This document shows positions 48,833-56,788 of a stretch of DNA of 64,000 nt, in pieces. The notes beneath the pieces are model-generated. The model did no database searches. It was not told where the DNA came from and was given only the letters and a program-made list of their open reading frames with translations. Source of the DNA: an uncultured Pelagibacteraceae bacterium (lineage in GTDB: Bacteria; Pseudomonadota; Alphaproteobacteria; Pelagibacterales; Pelagibacteraceae); assembly GCA_902595285.1 (NCBI GenBank), contig CACJPL010000004.1:62001-126000 (forward strand), given 5' to 3'. Both the position numbers and the translations under genes were made by a program. Numbering within the stretch: position 1 is the stretch's first letter; each line of letters begins with the position of its first letter.

Positions 48833-49378
48833 TTAATTTCCTCCCTCTATTTTTTCTTGAGCTTTAATAGTAGCCGCTCTCTGGGCATTTACCTTAGCTG
48901 TTGCAATTTGTTTTTTTAAGTTAGCTAAGACAGCTGCGCGCTCAGATATTTCTGGTGTTAATTTTTTTGCTTTCTTTTTTTTTTTCTTTTTATTTTTTTT
49001 ATGCGCTGCATAAAGCATTTTTCCTGTTGCCCAAAATTTAAGAACAGCCTCTGAAGATTTAGCTTTTGGTGAAATGTTTAAACTTATTCTCATGGCCTCT
49101 CTACCTTTTTTTAATCCTTCTAAAGTTTCAACTTTAGCTTTTTTGTCATTTAACATCTCATTGTAAAGTGCCTCAAAATAGGCCATATCTCGTATCATGT
49201 GATGCTGATACTTGTTTAAACTACTTTTACCTTTTACAAATCTTTGATAAACTTTTTTTCCTGATTCACCCTTCTTTTGTTTGCTTGATTTTATCTGTGA
49301 GCCAAACATGCCCTTCGGGTAATCTATTTCTTCGTAAATAAATGCTGATGGTCTTTCACTTTCAGGCCAATCTCCCAT
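48833..49378 (-). CDS. Lysine-rich protein of unknown function, start probably truncated by a frameshift
   Basis: The first ATG of the frame gives 181 residues beginning GDWPESERPSAF, with KKKKKKKAKK near 132-140 and a helical end. The frame is open further upstream without any ATG, GTG or TTG, and reads a convincing secretion signal, FFVIFLITLNFFSILNA, then KEKEEKDCLYCEKYET with a CxxC pair. An ATG at 49497 would begin this signal but is one base out of frame; the shift maps to short T-runs at 49490-49482. The real protein is probably about 220 residues and secreted. It is 5 bases upstream of the methionine-rich gene, so the two may act together. Confidence 0.6.
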   Translation of the reverse strand: MGDWPESERPSAFIYEEIDYPKGMFGSQIKSSKQKKGESGKKVYQRFVKGKSSLNKYQHHMIRDMAYFEALYNEMLNDKKAKVETLEGLKKGREAMRISLNISPKAKSSEAVLKFWATGKMLYAAHKKNKKKKKKKAKKLTPEISERAAVLANLKKQIATAKVNAQRAATIKAQEKIEGGN

Positions 49379-49596
49379 TGTTTCATATTTTTCACAATAG
49401 AGGCAGTCTTTTTCCTCTTTTTCTTTAGCATTTAAAATCGAAAAAAAATTTAAAGTAATTAAAAAAATTACAAAAAACTTTAAAACAAAACTGACATAGT
49501 TACTGCCAGTTGCGCCTGGCTAAAACTTTCATAACTCAATCTTATTACTTAATCTTAATTTAAAAAAGACTTCTTTATTGAATAAAATAAGGATTT

Positions 49597-49626
49597 AAAA
49601 AAAAAAATTCAATTTTGAATTGAATT
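49597..49626 (-). terminator. Candidate terminator after the two-glycosyltransferase run
   Basis: On the minus strand AATTCAATT pairs with AATTGAATT around a CAA loop (49626-49606) and is followed by eleven T (49607-49597 overlap). The stem is AT-rich, so strength is uncertain. It is placed about 50 bases after the GT2 gene stop. The rest of 49498-49677 shows only a small GCCAG/CTGGC hairpin at 49505-49520. Confidence 0.45.
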
Positions 49627-49677
49627 ATTTTAAACCTTTTTGATTATCAAAAATTGGAATTTTTTATGATAATAGAA

Positions 49678-50547
49678 TTACTTTATCTTATCAATGTCAT
49701 GAATATTTGTTAAAGATTTATTTAATTCTTCAATATTTTCTCTTAAAGCTAAACTTGAAATTGAGTAAATCATTATTAACAATAAAACTAAAGGTAGAGA
49801 AGTAATTACTGATGCATAACTTTTAATAAGCAGTATATAAAAAATTATAAATAAAGCTGATCTTATCAAAACAGTTTTTCTAAAAACACTAATGATTGAA
49901 AGTGAGTGTTTTAACAAATTAAAAAAACTCATTTTTGATGGGCCAAAATACCTTGTGCCTCTTATAGAAGGCATTGAAATTAAATCTTTTTCAATTTTTT
50001 TCAATGATCCAGAAAAACTATTCCATGTGGACTTTTCTTCTAATAATTTTTTTACTGATGATTTCGTTAAACATGTAAAATTCCCAAATTTTATTGATTG
50101 ACCCGCAAATACATAAGTTAAAAACTTATGAAATTGATAAAAAGTTCTAAAAACAAAACCCTCAGATCTTTTTACCCTTTCACCAACAATTGATTTACCA
50201 TTCGTTTCCTCTGCTAATTCAATAAAATTTTTAATTTCCTCTGGTCTGTCCTCTCCGTCCCCATCCATAGGTATAACGTAGTCAAATTCTTTCTTTTCAA
50301 AAATATACTTTAATCCTGAAGCAATACATCTTGCATGTCCTCTGTTTTCTTTCATATTAATTATTTCAAAAGTAATGATATTTTCTAAGTTTGAATAAGT
50401 ATCTAATATTTGATGAGATGAAGCATCATTTACTACGAGTACAGATATCTGAGCAGTTAAACCTTTTGCCTCCTGATTAATATTCTCGATTAATTTTTTT
50501 AAAGATTCCCTATCGTTATAAATTGGAATTAATATTATATATTTCAT
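49678..50547 (-). CDS. GT2 family glycosyltransferase (polyprenyl-phosphate sugar synthase-like)
   Basis: Protein of 289 residues. The GT-A core starts YIILIPIYNDRESLKKLIENI, with the donor-site VIPMDGDGEDRPEEI near 91-105 (DxD) and VGERVKRSEGF near 119-129. Two hydrophobic helices lie at the C terminus (about 225-275). This layout resembles dolichol/undecaprenyl-phosphate glycosyltransferases. The neighbouring GT39-like protein would use such a lipid-linked sugar, so the two likely cooperate in decorating surface polymer or lipid. Confidence 0.85.
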   Translation of the reverse strand: MKYIILIPIYNDRESLKKLIENINQEAKGLTAQISVLVVNDASSHQILDTYSNLENIITFEIINMKENRGHARCIASGLKYIFEKKEFDYVIPMDGDGEDRPEEIKNFIELAEETNGKSIVGERVKRSEGFVFRTFYQFHKFLTYVFAGQSIKFGNFTCLTKSSVKKLLEEKSTWNSFSGSLKKIEKDLISMPSIRGTRYFGPSKMSFFNLLKHSLSIISVFRKTVLIRSALFIIFYILLIKSYASVITSLPLVLLLIMIYSISSLALRENIEELNKSLTNIHDIDKIK

Positions 50548-50550
50548 TAA

Positions 50551-51873
50551 TTATTTTGTTCCTACACAGACATTATCAAGACACATATAATCTTTCAATT
50601 TATCCAACTTTTCTCGTTCAATAATACCCTGCCAAACAGGTCTTGATTTAAGATGATATGATAAATTTCCTCCTATCCACTCATCTCCAAACACAATATT
50701 AATTTTTGATTTAAATTGTTGATCCCATGCAAATTGAGTTTTTATCGCTATCTCTTTTCCTGGATAATCAGTTCTTTTGTTTTCATTTGATATTGAAATA
50801 TATGCATAAAGTGCAGGCGATAAAAAAAAGAAGAAAATAAATCCTATAAAAAATGATTTTAACTTTTTAATATTTATTTGAGATTGAAATATGTAAATAA
50901 ATAGAGTCCCTAGAAATAAATAAAAAGGTGTCATCCACATGGTTCTAATTTTAGAACCAGTTAAAAGAGAAGTTAAAAGCATTAAGATAAATGGCAAAAC
51001 ATTAATTGATAATAAAAAAAGGAATTTTTTATCTTTTAAATTGTACTTAAATTTGAATTGGTTAATTAATAACCAAATCATAATAAAAAAAGGAATTAAT
51101 ATACCTATCTGTTTTACCAAGAAAATTAGTGGGTATTGAATATGATTAATTAAACTCGACTGCTCAAGTCCAGTTCTTGCAAGTCCATAAGTTATTGTAA
51201 CAAAATCGTTATTATATAACCAAATCAAATGTGGAATTAAAACAATTAAAAAGACTTCAATTGTAATTAAATATTTGAAATCAAATTTCTTCTCATTCTT
51301 TATTAAGATTAGATATATAAATAAAAGATCAATAGAAACTAACAAATAAAGAAATAAATATTTAGACAAAAATCCAAATGCTGCAAACAAACCAACAAAT
51401 AAACAGTCCAAAAATTTAATTTCCTTACTGTTATAAATTTTCCAAGAGAAATATACTGTTAATGACCAAAAAGGTAATTCACACACATTTACATTAAATT
51501 CTGGTGTTGTAAAATTGTAAAAATAGATTGTTTCAATTATTAAAACTGAAATTAAACTTAACAAACTATTATTTAAAATTTCTTTAGAAAATTTAAATAT
51601 GAAATAAAATGAAATAATTACAAAAATTTGACTAAGAAGATAATACGCCCAGTCCTGAGATCCAAAAATTTGATAAAAAATTTCCAACACTATTGCAACC
51701 ATTGGAGGATGCTTACTATACCCCCAATCTAAATTACTTCCCCATGCCAAATGCTCAATCGTATCTAAAGGTAAATTTTGATTTGTAAGTGTTGGAATCA
51801 ATGTCCAGAAAATAAGATGGGCTATAACAAAAATATAAAAAATATTATTAATATTTTTGTTATTAATCGTCAT
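50551..51873 (-). CDS. GT39/ArnT-like membrane glycosyltransferase
   Basis: Membrane protein of 440 residues with about ten helices. DTIEHLAWGSNLDWGYSKHPPM near 37-58 contains the acidic residues of the first periplasmic loop seen in ArnT/PMT family enzymes. They transfer sugars from polyprenyl phosphate to lipid A or protein on the periplasmic side. Three bases separate it from the GT2 gene. The N terminus matches no signal peptide other than the first helix. Confidence 0.8.
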   Translation of the reverse strand: MTINNKNINNIFYIFVIAHLIFWTLIPTLTNQNLPLDTIEHLAWGSNLDWGYSKHPPMVAIVLEIFYQIFGSQDWAYYLLSQIFVIISFYFIFKFSKEILNNSLLSLISVLIIETIYFYNFTTPEFNVNVCELPFWSLTVYFSWKIYNSKEIKFLDCLFVGLFAAFGFLSKYLFLYLLVSIDLLFIYLILIKNEKKFDFKYLITIEVFLIVLIPHLIWLYNNDFVTITYGLARTGLEQSSLINHIQYPLIFLVKQIGILIPFFIMIWLLINQFKFKYNLKDKKFLFLLSINVLPFILMLLTSLLTGSKIRTMWMTPFYLFLGTLFIYIFQSQINIKKLKSFFIGFIFFFFLSPALYAYISISNENKRTDYPGKEIAIKTQFAWDQQFKSKINIVFGDEWIGGNLSYHLKSRPVWQGIIEREKLDKLKDYMCLDNVCVGTK

Positions 51874-51951
51874 TTATAAATATTTATATCAATTAAGCTT
51901 GCTTGACACCCATAATTTGCTGAATATACTCCGTTCGATTAAAATTAAGCA

Positions 51952-52464
51952 ATGCCAAAGACTGTCAAAGCAAAAAAAGTATCAAAAACAAAATCCAAAG
52001 TTGCAAGCAAACAAAAAACTACTAAAACTAAAGTTGTTTCTAAAGGTCCTATAAAAATTTCAAAATCTTATGTTCCAAAAGATACTGAAAAATATATGTG
52101 TGAAAAACATAAGGTATATTTTAGAATAAGACTCACAGAGTGGAAAAAAGAATTAATCAAGGCTAATAATCAAGCTCTATATAATGGAAGCATGGATGAC
52201 AATAATATTTCTGCCGATATTGTTGATCAAGCAAGTTCTTATATTGACAAAAATGTAGAAATGAAAGCAATCAACAGACAAATTAAATTAATCTCAGAGA
52301 TAGACAAAGCATTAATGAGAATAAGAGAAGATACTTATGGTTTTTGTTTAGATACTGCAGAGCCTATTGGTCTTAAAAGATTAATGGCAAGACCTGTAGC
52401 TAAATATACTATTGCGGCACAAGAAAAGCATGAAAAGGATGAAAAAGTTCATGCAGATGATTAA
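51952..52464 (+). CDS. dksA: RNA polymerase-binding protein DksA
   Basis: Protein of 170 residues: a lysine-rich N-terminal extension (1-40), the coiled coil with the DNNISADIVDQAS tip near 82-95, and the degenerate zinc-finger region YGFCLDTAEPIGLKRLMARP near 129-148. Only one of the four usual zinc cysteines (C132) is kept, as in other alphaproteobacterial DksA. It modifies RNA polymerase with ppGpp in starvation. Divergent from the GT39 gene; two micro-ORFs follow it directly. Confidence 0.92.
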   Translation: MPKTVKAKKVSKTKSKVASKQKTTKTKVVSKGPIKISKSYVPKDTEKYMCEKHKVYFRIRLTEWKKELIKANNQALYNGSMDDNNISADIVDQASSYIDKNVEMKAINRQIKLISEIDKALMRIREDTYGFCLDTAEPIGLKRLMARPVAKYTIAAQEKHEKDEKVHADD

Positions 52465-52466
52465 AA

Positions 52467-52583
52467 ATGAAAAAAAAATCTTCTAAACAAAGTTCAATTT
52501 CATTTCTTTTTGCGAAGAAATATATTTATTTCTACTATCCTTTTTTCTGGATTTTGTTGTTGTTATATTTATTTTTAAAATGA
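52467..52583 (+). CDS. Micro-membrane protein of 38 residues downstream of dksA
   Basis: The ATG two bases after the dksA stop opens a 38-codon frame: a basic, serine-rich start (KKKSSKQSS), then aromatic-rich YIYFYYPFFWILLLLYLFL, which could span the membrane once. It ends TGA overlapping the ATG of the next micro-ORF. I do not recognise it. The tight 4-base overlap and co-direction argue for translation, but so short a frame could be chance. Confidence 0.4.
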   Translation: MKKKSSKQSSISFLFAKKYIYFYYPFFWILLLLYLFLK

Positions 52584-52675
52584 ATAAAAAATTAATATTA
52601 ATTATTATAGTTGTCGTTGCTATTGAATTTTCTGGTTATGGAATTCTAAGTACTATTTATAGATTATTTGGGTAA
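52580..52675 (+). CDS. Micro-membrane protein of 31 residues
   Basis: Starts on the ATGA that ends the previous micro-ORF and runs 31 codons: KKLILIIIVVVAIEF is a single hydrophobic helix, then GYGILSTIYRLFG. It ends 3 bases before the convergent GST gene stop. It is not assigned to any family. Together with the preceding frame it fills the 214-base gap almost exactly. Confidence 0.45.
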   Translation: MNKKLILIIIVVVAIEFSGYGILSTIYRLFG

Positions 52676-52678
52676 CTT

Positions 52679-53305
52679 TTAAAGTTTTGGAATTTTGGCA
52701 TTTTTATCCATAAAAGCAAACCCTTTAATAACTGCTTCACGTTCAGCAATTTCAGTATACCATCTAGACAAGTTTTTATAATTTTTTAAACCAATATCAT
52801 GCCATTCATGTCTTGCTAGCCAAGGCCAAGTCGCAATATCAGCAATAGTATAATCTGATCCAGCAAGATATTTAGTTTCTTTTAATCGTGTGTTAAGCTC
52901 TCCATATATTCTTTTTGCAATATTATAAAATCTTTCTTCTCCAAATTCACTTTTTCCAGGATTAAAATGATGAAATTGGTGGTGTTGTCCAAACATAGGG
53001 CCCACTGTTCCAACTTGGGCCATTAACCATTGATTAATCACAAGTCTATCTTTTTTATCAAAAAGCTTTCCACTTGTTTCTGCGAGGTAAGTTAAAATTG
53101 CTCCAGATTCAAAAATACTTTTATTATTTTCATGATCAATTATTGCTGGTATTTTTCCAAAAGGACTTATTTTTAAAAAATTTGGATTAAATTGTTCTTT
53201 ATTATATATATCAACTGGAGTTAATTTGTACTCATAGCCTATTTCCTCAAGCATAATACTTATTTTCCATCCATTAGGAGTATTGGCTGAAAACAATTCA
53301 ATCAT
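52679..53305 (-). CDS. Glutathione S-transferase family protein
   Basis: Protein of 208 residues. The thioredoxin-like N terminus has SANTPNGWKISIMLEEIGYEY near 5-25, and the G-site ESGAILTYLAE near 66-76; the helical domain has the N-capping DYTIADIATWPW near 151-162. The pattern is close to YfcG/YghU-type disulfide-bond oxidoreductase GSTs. It overlaps the ferredoxin reductase gene by 4 bases. Confidence 0.88.
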   Translation of the reverse strand: MIELFSANTPNGWKISIMLEEIGYEYKLTPVDIYNKEQFNPNFLKISPFGKIPAIIDHENNKSIFESGAILTYLAETSGKLFDKKDRLVINQWLMAQVGTVGPMFGQHHQFHHFNPGKSEFGEERFYNIAKRIYGELNTRLKETKYLAGSDYTIADIATWPWLARHEWHDIGLKNYKNLSRWYTEIAEREAVIKGFAFMDKNAKIPKL

Positions 53306-54318
53306 TTTTTAATACCAAGTCTTTCTTGTGCAGCTTTAGATGTGGTTGTGAATTCAAATCTTAATTTTTCATCTGGTTTAGCATATTTAAAACAACCTCT
53401 GGCAGCTAATGCACCTTCGTGAAAACCTGATAAAATAAGTTTTAATTTGCCTGGATACGAACAAATATCTCCAATTGCAAAAATTCCTTCAACATTTGTT
53501 TCAAAATTTTCAGTATTAACCAAAACAGTTTTTTTATTAATATTTAATCCCCAATTTAAAATAGGACCTAACTGCATAATCAATCCAAAAAAGCCTAATA
53601 CATAGTCAGATTTAATTTCTTTAATTTCTCCTTCGTCATGCTTTATTTTAACGACTTCAATTTTTTTATCTCCACTTACCATCTCCATCTGATATTTTGT
53701 AAATAAATTTAATTTTCCTTGATCATTTAATTCTTTAACCTTTTGAACACTAGACTCCGCGCCGCTAAAACCATCTCTTCTGTGAATTAAATTCACTTTA
53801 GATATATTTGAGAGTTCTAAAGCCCAATCCAAAGCAGAGTCTCCTCCACCAAATATTGAAACTATTTTATCTTTAAATATAGACTTGTCTTTAATTGAGT
53901 AAAATAAAGATTTTCCCTCAAACTTTTCGCATTCTTTAACGGGAAATTTTCTAGGCTCAAAAGAACCTACACCCCCAGCTATAACAATAGCTGCAACGTC
54001 AAATTCTATTCCACTAGATGTTTTAACATTCCACCTTTTTTCTATTTTTTTAAGTTCTTCTACTCTTTCATTTAAATGAAATTTGATATTGAATGGTTTA
54101 ATTTGTTGTAAAAGATTATTTGTTAACTCTTCACCGGTGCACTCAGGTACTGCTGGAATATCATAAATTGGTTTATCAGGATAGAGTTCGATGCATTGAC
54201 CACCAGCCTTATCAAGATTATCCACTATCTCACAACTCAATCCAATAATTCCAAGTTGATGACCACAAAATAAACCTGTTGGGCCTGCTCCAATAATTAG
54301 TACATCTTTTTTAATCAT
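53302..54318 (-). CDS. Ferredoxin-NADP+ reductase (thioredoxin reductase-like type)
   Basis: Protein of 338 residues with FAD motif IIGAGPTGLFCGHQL near 8-22, ECTGEEL-type loop, NADPH motif IFGGGDSALDWA near 158-169 and a C-terminal IFAIGDICSYPGKLK near 277-291. It has no CxxC redox pair, so it is a TrxR-like ferredoxin/flavodoxin reductase. It starts one base after the stop of the ferredoxin, which is its obvious partner. Confidence 0.9.
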   Translation of the reverse strand: MIKKDVLIIGAGPTGLFCGHQLGIIGLSCEIVDNLDKAGGQCIELYPDKPIYDIPAVPECTGEELTNNLLQQIKPFNIKFHLNERVEELKKIEKRWNVKTSSGIEFDVAAIVIAGGVGSFEPRKFPVKECEKFEGKSLFYSIKDKSIFKDKIVSIFGGGDSALDWALELSNISKVNLIHRRDGFSGAESSVQKVKELNDQGKLNLFTKYQMEMVSGDKKIEVVKIKHDEGEIKEIKSDYVLGFFGLIMQLGPILNWGLNINKKTVLVNTENFETNVEGIFAIGDICSYPGKLKLILSGFHEGALAARGCFKYAKPDEKLRFEFTTTSKAAQERLGIKK

Positions 54319-54639
54319 CTAACCTTGCTTTGATGGAATGTTGACTTCTAATCCATCCAATTCATCTGAAACTATTAACTGACAACTTAATCGACTATTA
54401 CTTTTTGGTTCAAAAGCCATATCAAGCATATCCTCTTCACCATCCTCTTTTTTAGGTAGCTTACTTAACCATTCTTCTTTGACATAAACATGGCATGTAG
54501 CACACGCCATTCCTCCTCCACAGTCAGCATCAATTCCTGGAATATCGTTTTGAATTGCACCTTCCATTACAGTCAATCCATTTTGGACATCAATCGTATG
54601 AGTTTTACTGTCGTGGGTATAGTAAGTAATTTTTGCCAT
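54319..54639 (-). CDS. 2Fe-2S ferredoxin
   Basis: Protein of 106 residues with cluster cysteines C40, C46, C49 and C86 ([13 protein letters not shown] and SRLSCQL), the adrenodoxin/putidaredoxin-type pattern. It would carry electrons from the adjacent NADPH reductase to a mono-oxygenase, most simply the adjacent desaturase. Confidence 0.94.
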   Translation of the reverse strand: MAKITYYTHDSKTHTIDVQNGLTVMEGAIQNDIPGIDADCGGGMACATCHVYVKEEWLSKLPKKEDGEEDMLDMAFEPKSNSRLSCQLIVSDELDGLEVNIPSKQG

Positions 54640-54702
54640 GATTTATATATAGGTTCTTATCTAAATTGAACAAGTAAGTAAAATCATACTTGATATATTT
54701 TT

Positions 54703-55704
54703 TTAAATATTTTGAGGTTCGGGCAGATCTTTTTTTATAAAATAGCTTGCATCTTCTTTTTGTTTTATCAACGCTGGAATAATTTCTTTATAGGCATCTA
54801 TTAATCCATCGTTAGGTGTTGGTAGTTGGTCTTTTATATGATGATGCAACTTATCTAAATTATAAGATGGAACAGTAGGAAACATGTGATGAGTTAAATG
54901 ATATTCCATCTTCCAGTATAAAAAACTTAATATTGGATTTAAGTACATTTCACGCGATGTAAGTCTGTGATCTTTAATATTTCTTGCAAGTCCCGCATGT
55001 TGTGTAAATGCAACAAGTTTATGTAAAGTTTTTCCATAATATTGTGGCAATAAAAAATATAGGATTGGCATCCAAGAAGAAGCAATTATTGACCATAAAA
55101 TAATTAACAACCAAATTACAACGTAAATTCTTGAATTTAAAATTGCTTTGGCTTGTACATTTTCTGGAATGCTATCCTGCATAACTTTTGTTTTTATTCC
55201 AAGTGCATGTTGAATGATTTCAAATGAAATATGTTTTTTAAAAAATATTAGATCTAATAAAGGAATAATATTTATAATTAATCTCTTTGGTGTTTCTTTT
55301 AAATCATTTCCATATTCAATTTCATGATCAAATGGATTTTCTGTTGAATAAGTATTTCCATGATGAACAAAGTGAGTGTATCTCCATCTTGTTGGTTCAA
55401 AGTTAGCCATGTAAGATGAAATATAATAAAAAATCTCATTTAATAATTTTGATTTAAATGCAGTTTTATGACCTGTCTCATGCCATAGTGGATTAGAGAA
55501 AGAATAAATGTTTCCATAAACTAAAAACCAAAAAACTGACCACCAAGTCCCCCAGGTATGATAAGCAAAGATCCCTGAAATAATTAACAATCCAAAAAAA
55601 ACTGAAATATGCTGAAGTCCTTTTAAATCAGATTTTTTTGAAAGTTCTTTTAGTACATCTTTATCAACTTGGCATTTGTGCCATTTTTCTAATTTAACAT
55701 CCAT
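54703..55704 (-). CDS. Membrane fatty acid desaturase / hydroxylase family protein
   Basis: Membrane di-iron protein of 333 residues with the histidine boxes HETGHK near 74-79, HFVHHGNT near 111-118 and HLTHHMF near 271-277, plus a further HAG motif. Four or more hydrophobic helices separate them. This pattern fits acyl desaturases and alkane-type hydroxylases. It is upstream of ferredoxin and reductase in one direction and downstream of proteorhodopsin, from which a strong terminator separates it. Substrate (acyl chain or retinoid/carotenoid) is open. Confidence 0.85.
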   Translation of the reverse strand: MDVKLEKWHKCQVDKDVLKELSKKSDLKGLQHISVFFGLLIISGIFAYHTWGTWWSVFWFLVYGNIYSFSNPLWHETGHKTAFKSKLLNEIFYYISSYMANFEPTRWRYTHFVHHGNTYSTENPFDHEIEYGNDLKETPKRLIINIIPLLDLIFFKKHISFEIIQHALGIKTKVMQDSIPENVQAKAILNSRIYVVIWLLIILWSIIASSWMPILYFLLPQYYGKTLHKLVAFTQHAGLARNIKDHRLTSREMYLNPILSFLYWKMEYHLTHHMFPTVPSYNLDKLHHHIKDQLPTPNDGLIDAYKEIIPALIKQKEDASYFIKKDLPEPQNI

Positions 55705-55749
55705 GAATATAAAGTTATGTATAGTTATTATACATAATTTTAATAAAGG

Positions 55750-55787
55750 TAAAAAAAAAGGGCAAGTACTAAATTGTACCTGCCCTT
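55750..55787 (-). terminator. Intrinsic terminator after proteorhodopsin
   Basis: On the minus strand AAGGGCAGGTAC pairs with GTACTTGCCCTT (one mismatch) around a 6-base AATTTA loop, followed by a run of nine T. It lies just after the rhodopsin stop and should end its transcript before the desaturase gene. Confidence 0.9.
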
Positions 55788-55805
55788 AATTTAAATTTTA
55801 ACTAA

Positions 55806-56579
55806 TTACTTAGCTCTTCTTCCGCTTGAACTAGTTGCAGCAGCCCAGATTACTAGACCGAATGCAATTTTGTTAATGAAGTCAGCTAAGTTGTAAACGA
55901 CGTTAAGTGAGTCAGCATCTACACCGCCAGTTAAGTAACCAAATACATAACCTAATGGGTAAATTGCCCAACCTACTGTAACAATCATTCTCATTGCTCC
56001 GAATGCGGTTACAAGAGCTTTGTTACCACTCTTAGATGCAGCTTTACCAGCCTCACCTGAGAATACTTCATAAAGAATGTATACCCAACCTGCCATTCCG
56101 ATGATGAAACCTAGTGTAGCATTAATGTATCCTGCTTCACCTAAGTATCCACCAATAAGCATTACTAATGAACCAATTAACAGTCTCCAGAACATTCCAG
56201 AATTTGCTTTACCAATAGCTGCTAGAATTAAATAAAATTCTACCATCTGTAGTGGCACTGTAATTAACCAGTCAATGTATCTGTAAACAGTTGGTGAGTC
56301 TCCAGTAGCAACCCATACTTCTCTCATGTACATGTAGTGTATGAATGCAATACCAGTTACTAGACCAGCAACAATAACTGAAGTTCTCCAGCCTGATGCG
56401 ACGTTGCCTGCTTCCATGAAAAAGAAAGCAGTAGCTGCTAACATTCCCATAGAGATAACCCAGAATGAAATTCCTACGAAGTCATCTTGCATCAACATCG
56501 TTGCGTCTGCTGCAATAGCTATACCTGAAAAACCTATCAAGGCCATAGCTGCTAAAGCAAACAGTTTAAGTTTTTTCAT
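55806..56579 (-). CDS. Proteorhodopsin, blue-tuned proton pump
   Basis: Seven-helix retinal protein of 257 residues with an N-terminal signal peptide (ends near AIAADA). In helix C, YRYIDWLITVPLQMVEFYLIL has the proton acceptor D103, T107 and donor E114 (equivalents of D97, T101, E108), so a DTE outward proton pump. The tuning residue is Q111 (equivalent of 105), the blue-absorbing form. The conserved histidine is H81 and the retinal Schiff-base lysine is K237. It has a strong RBS (GAGGGAG) and its own terminator, fitting high monocistronic expression. No retinal synthesis gene is in the window. Confidence 0.97.
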   Translation of the reverse strand: MKKLKLFALAAMALIGFSGIAIAADATMLMQDDFVGISFWVISMGMLAATAFFFMEAGNVASGWRTSVIVAGLVTGIAFIHYMYMREVWVATGDSPTVYRYIDWLITVPLQMVEFYLILAAIGKANSGMFWRLLIGSLVMLIGGYLGEAGYINATLGFIIGMAGWVYILYEVFSGEAGKAASKSGNKALVTAFGAMRMIVTVGWAIYPLGYVFGYLTGGVDADSLNVVYNLADFINKIAFGLVIWAAATSSSGRRAK

Positions 56580-56609
56580 AAAAAACTCCCTCTTCGTTAG
56601 TTTTTATTT

Positions 56610-56625
56610 TAGTTTATATAAACTA
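56610..56625. promoter_or_regulatory. Perfect 16-base palindrome upstream of proteorhodopsin
   Basis: TAGTTTATATAAACTA is an exact inverted repeat 31-46 bases upstream of the rhodopsin ATG. It contains TATA-type -10 sequence. It may be an operator for a dimeric regulator or a promoter core. A perfect 16-base palindrome is unlikely by chance even in AT-rich DNA, but is not impossible over 64 kb. Confidence 0.5.
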
Positions 56626-56788
56626 GACTTAAGTTACCCTAAGCCAATGTCGCGGTTAATAGCAAATTAAATTAGATAAATGAAGACTTAATTGCGACTA
56701 ATTCTCATTGATTTTACTTAATTTTTAAAATTAAATACAATTTATAAGTTAAAAACCAAAAAAAATAAGGAATTCGAATCAAATTATT

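Noticed and set aside
51952..52464. Broken zinc finger in DksA as a sign of decay
   Set aside because: A single remaining cysteine with otherwise conserved sequence is normal for alphaproteobacterial DksA.
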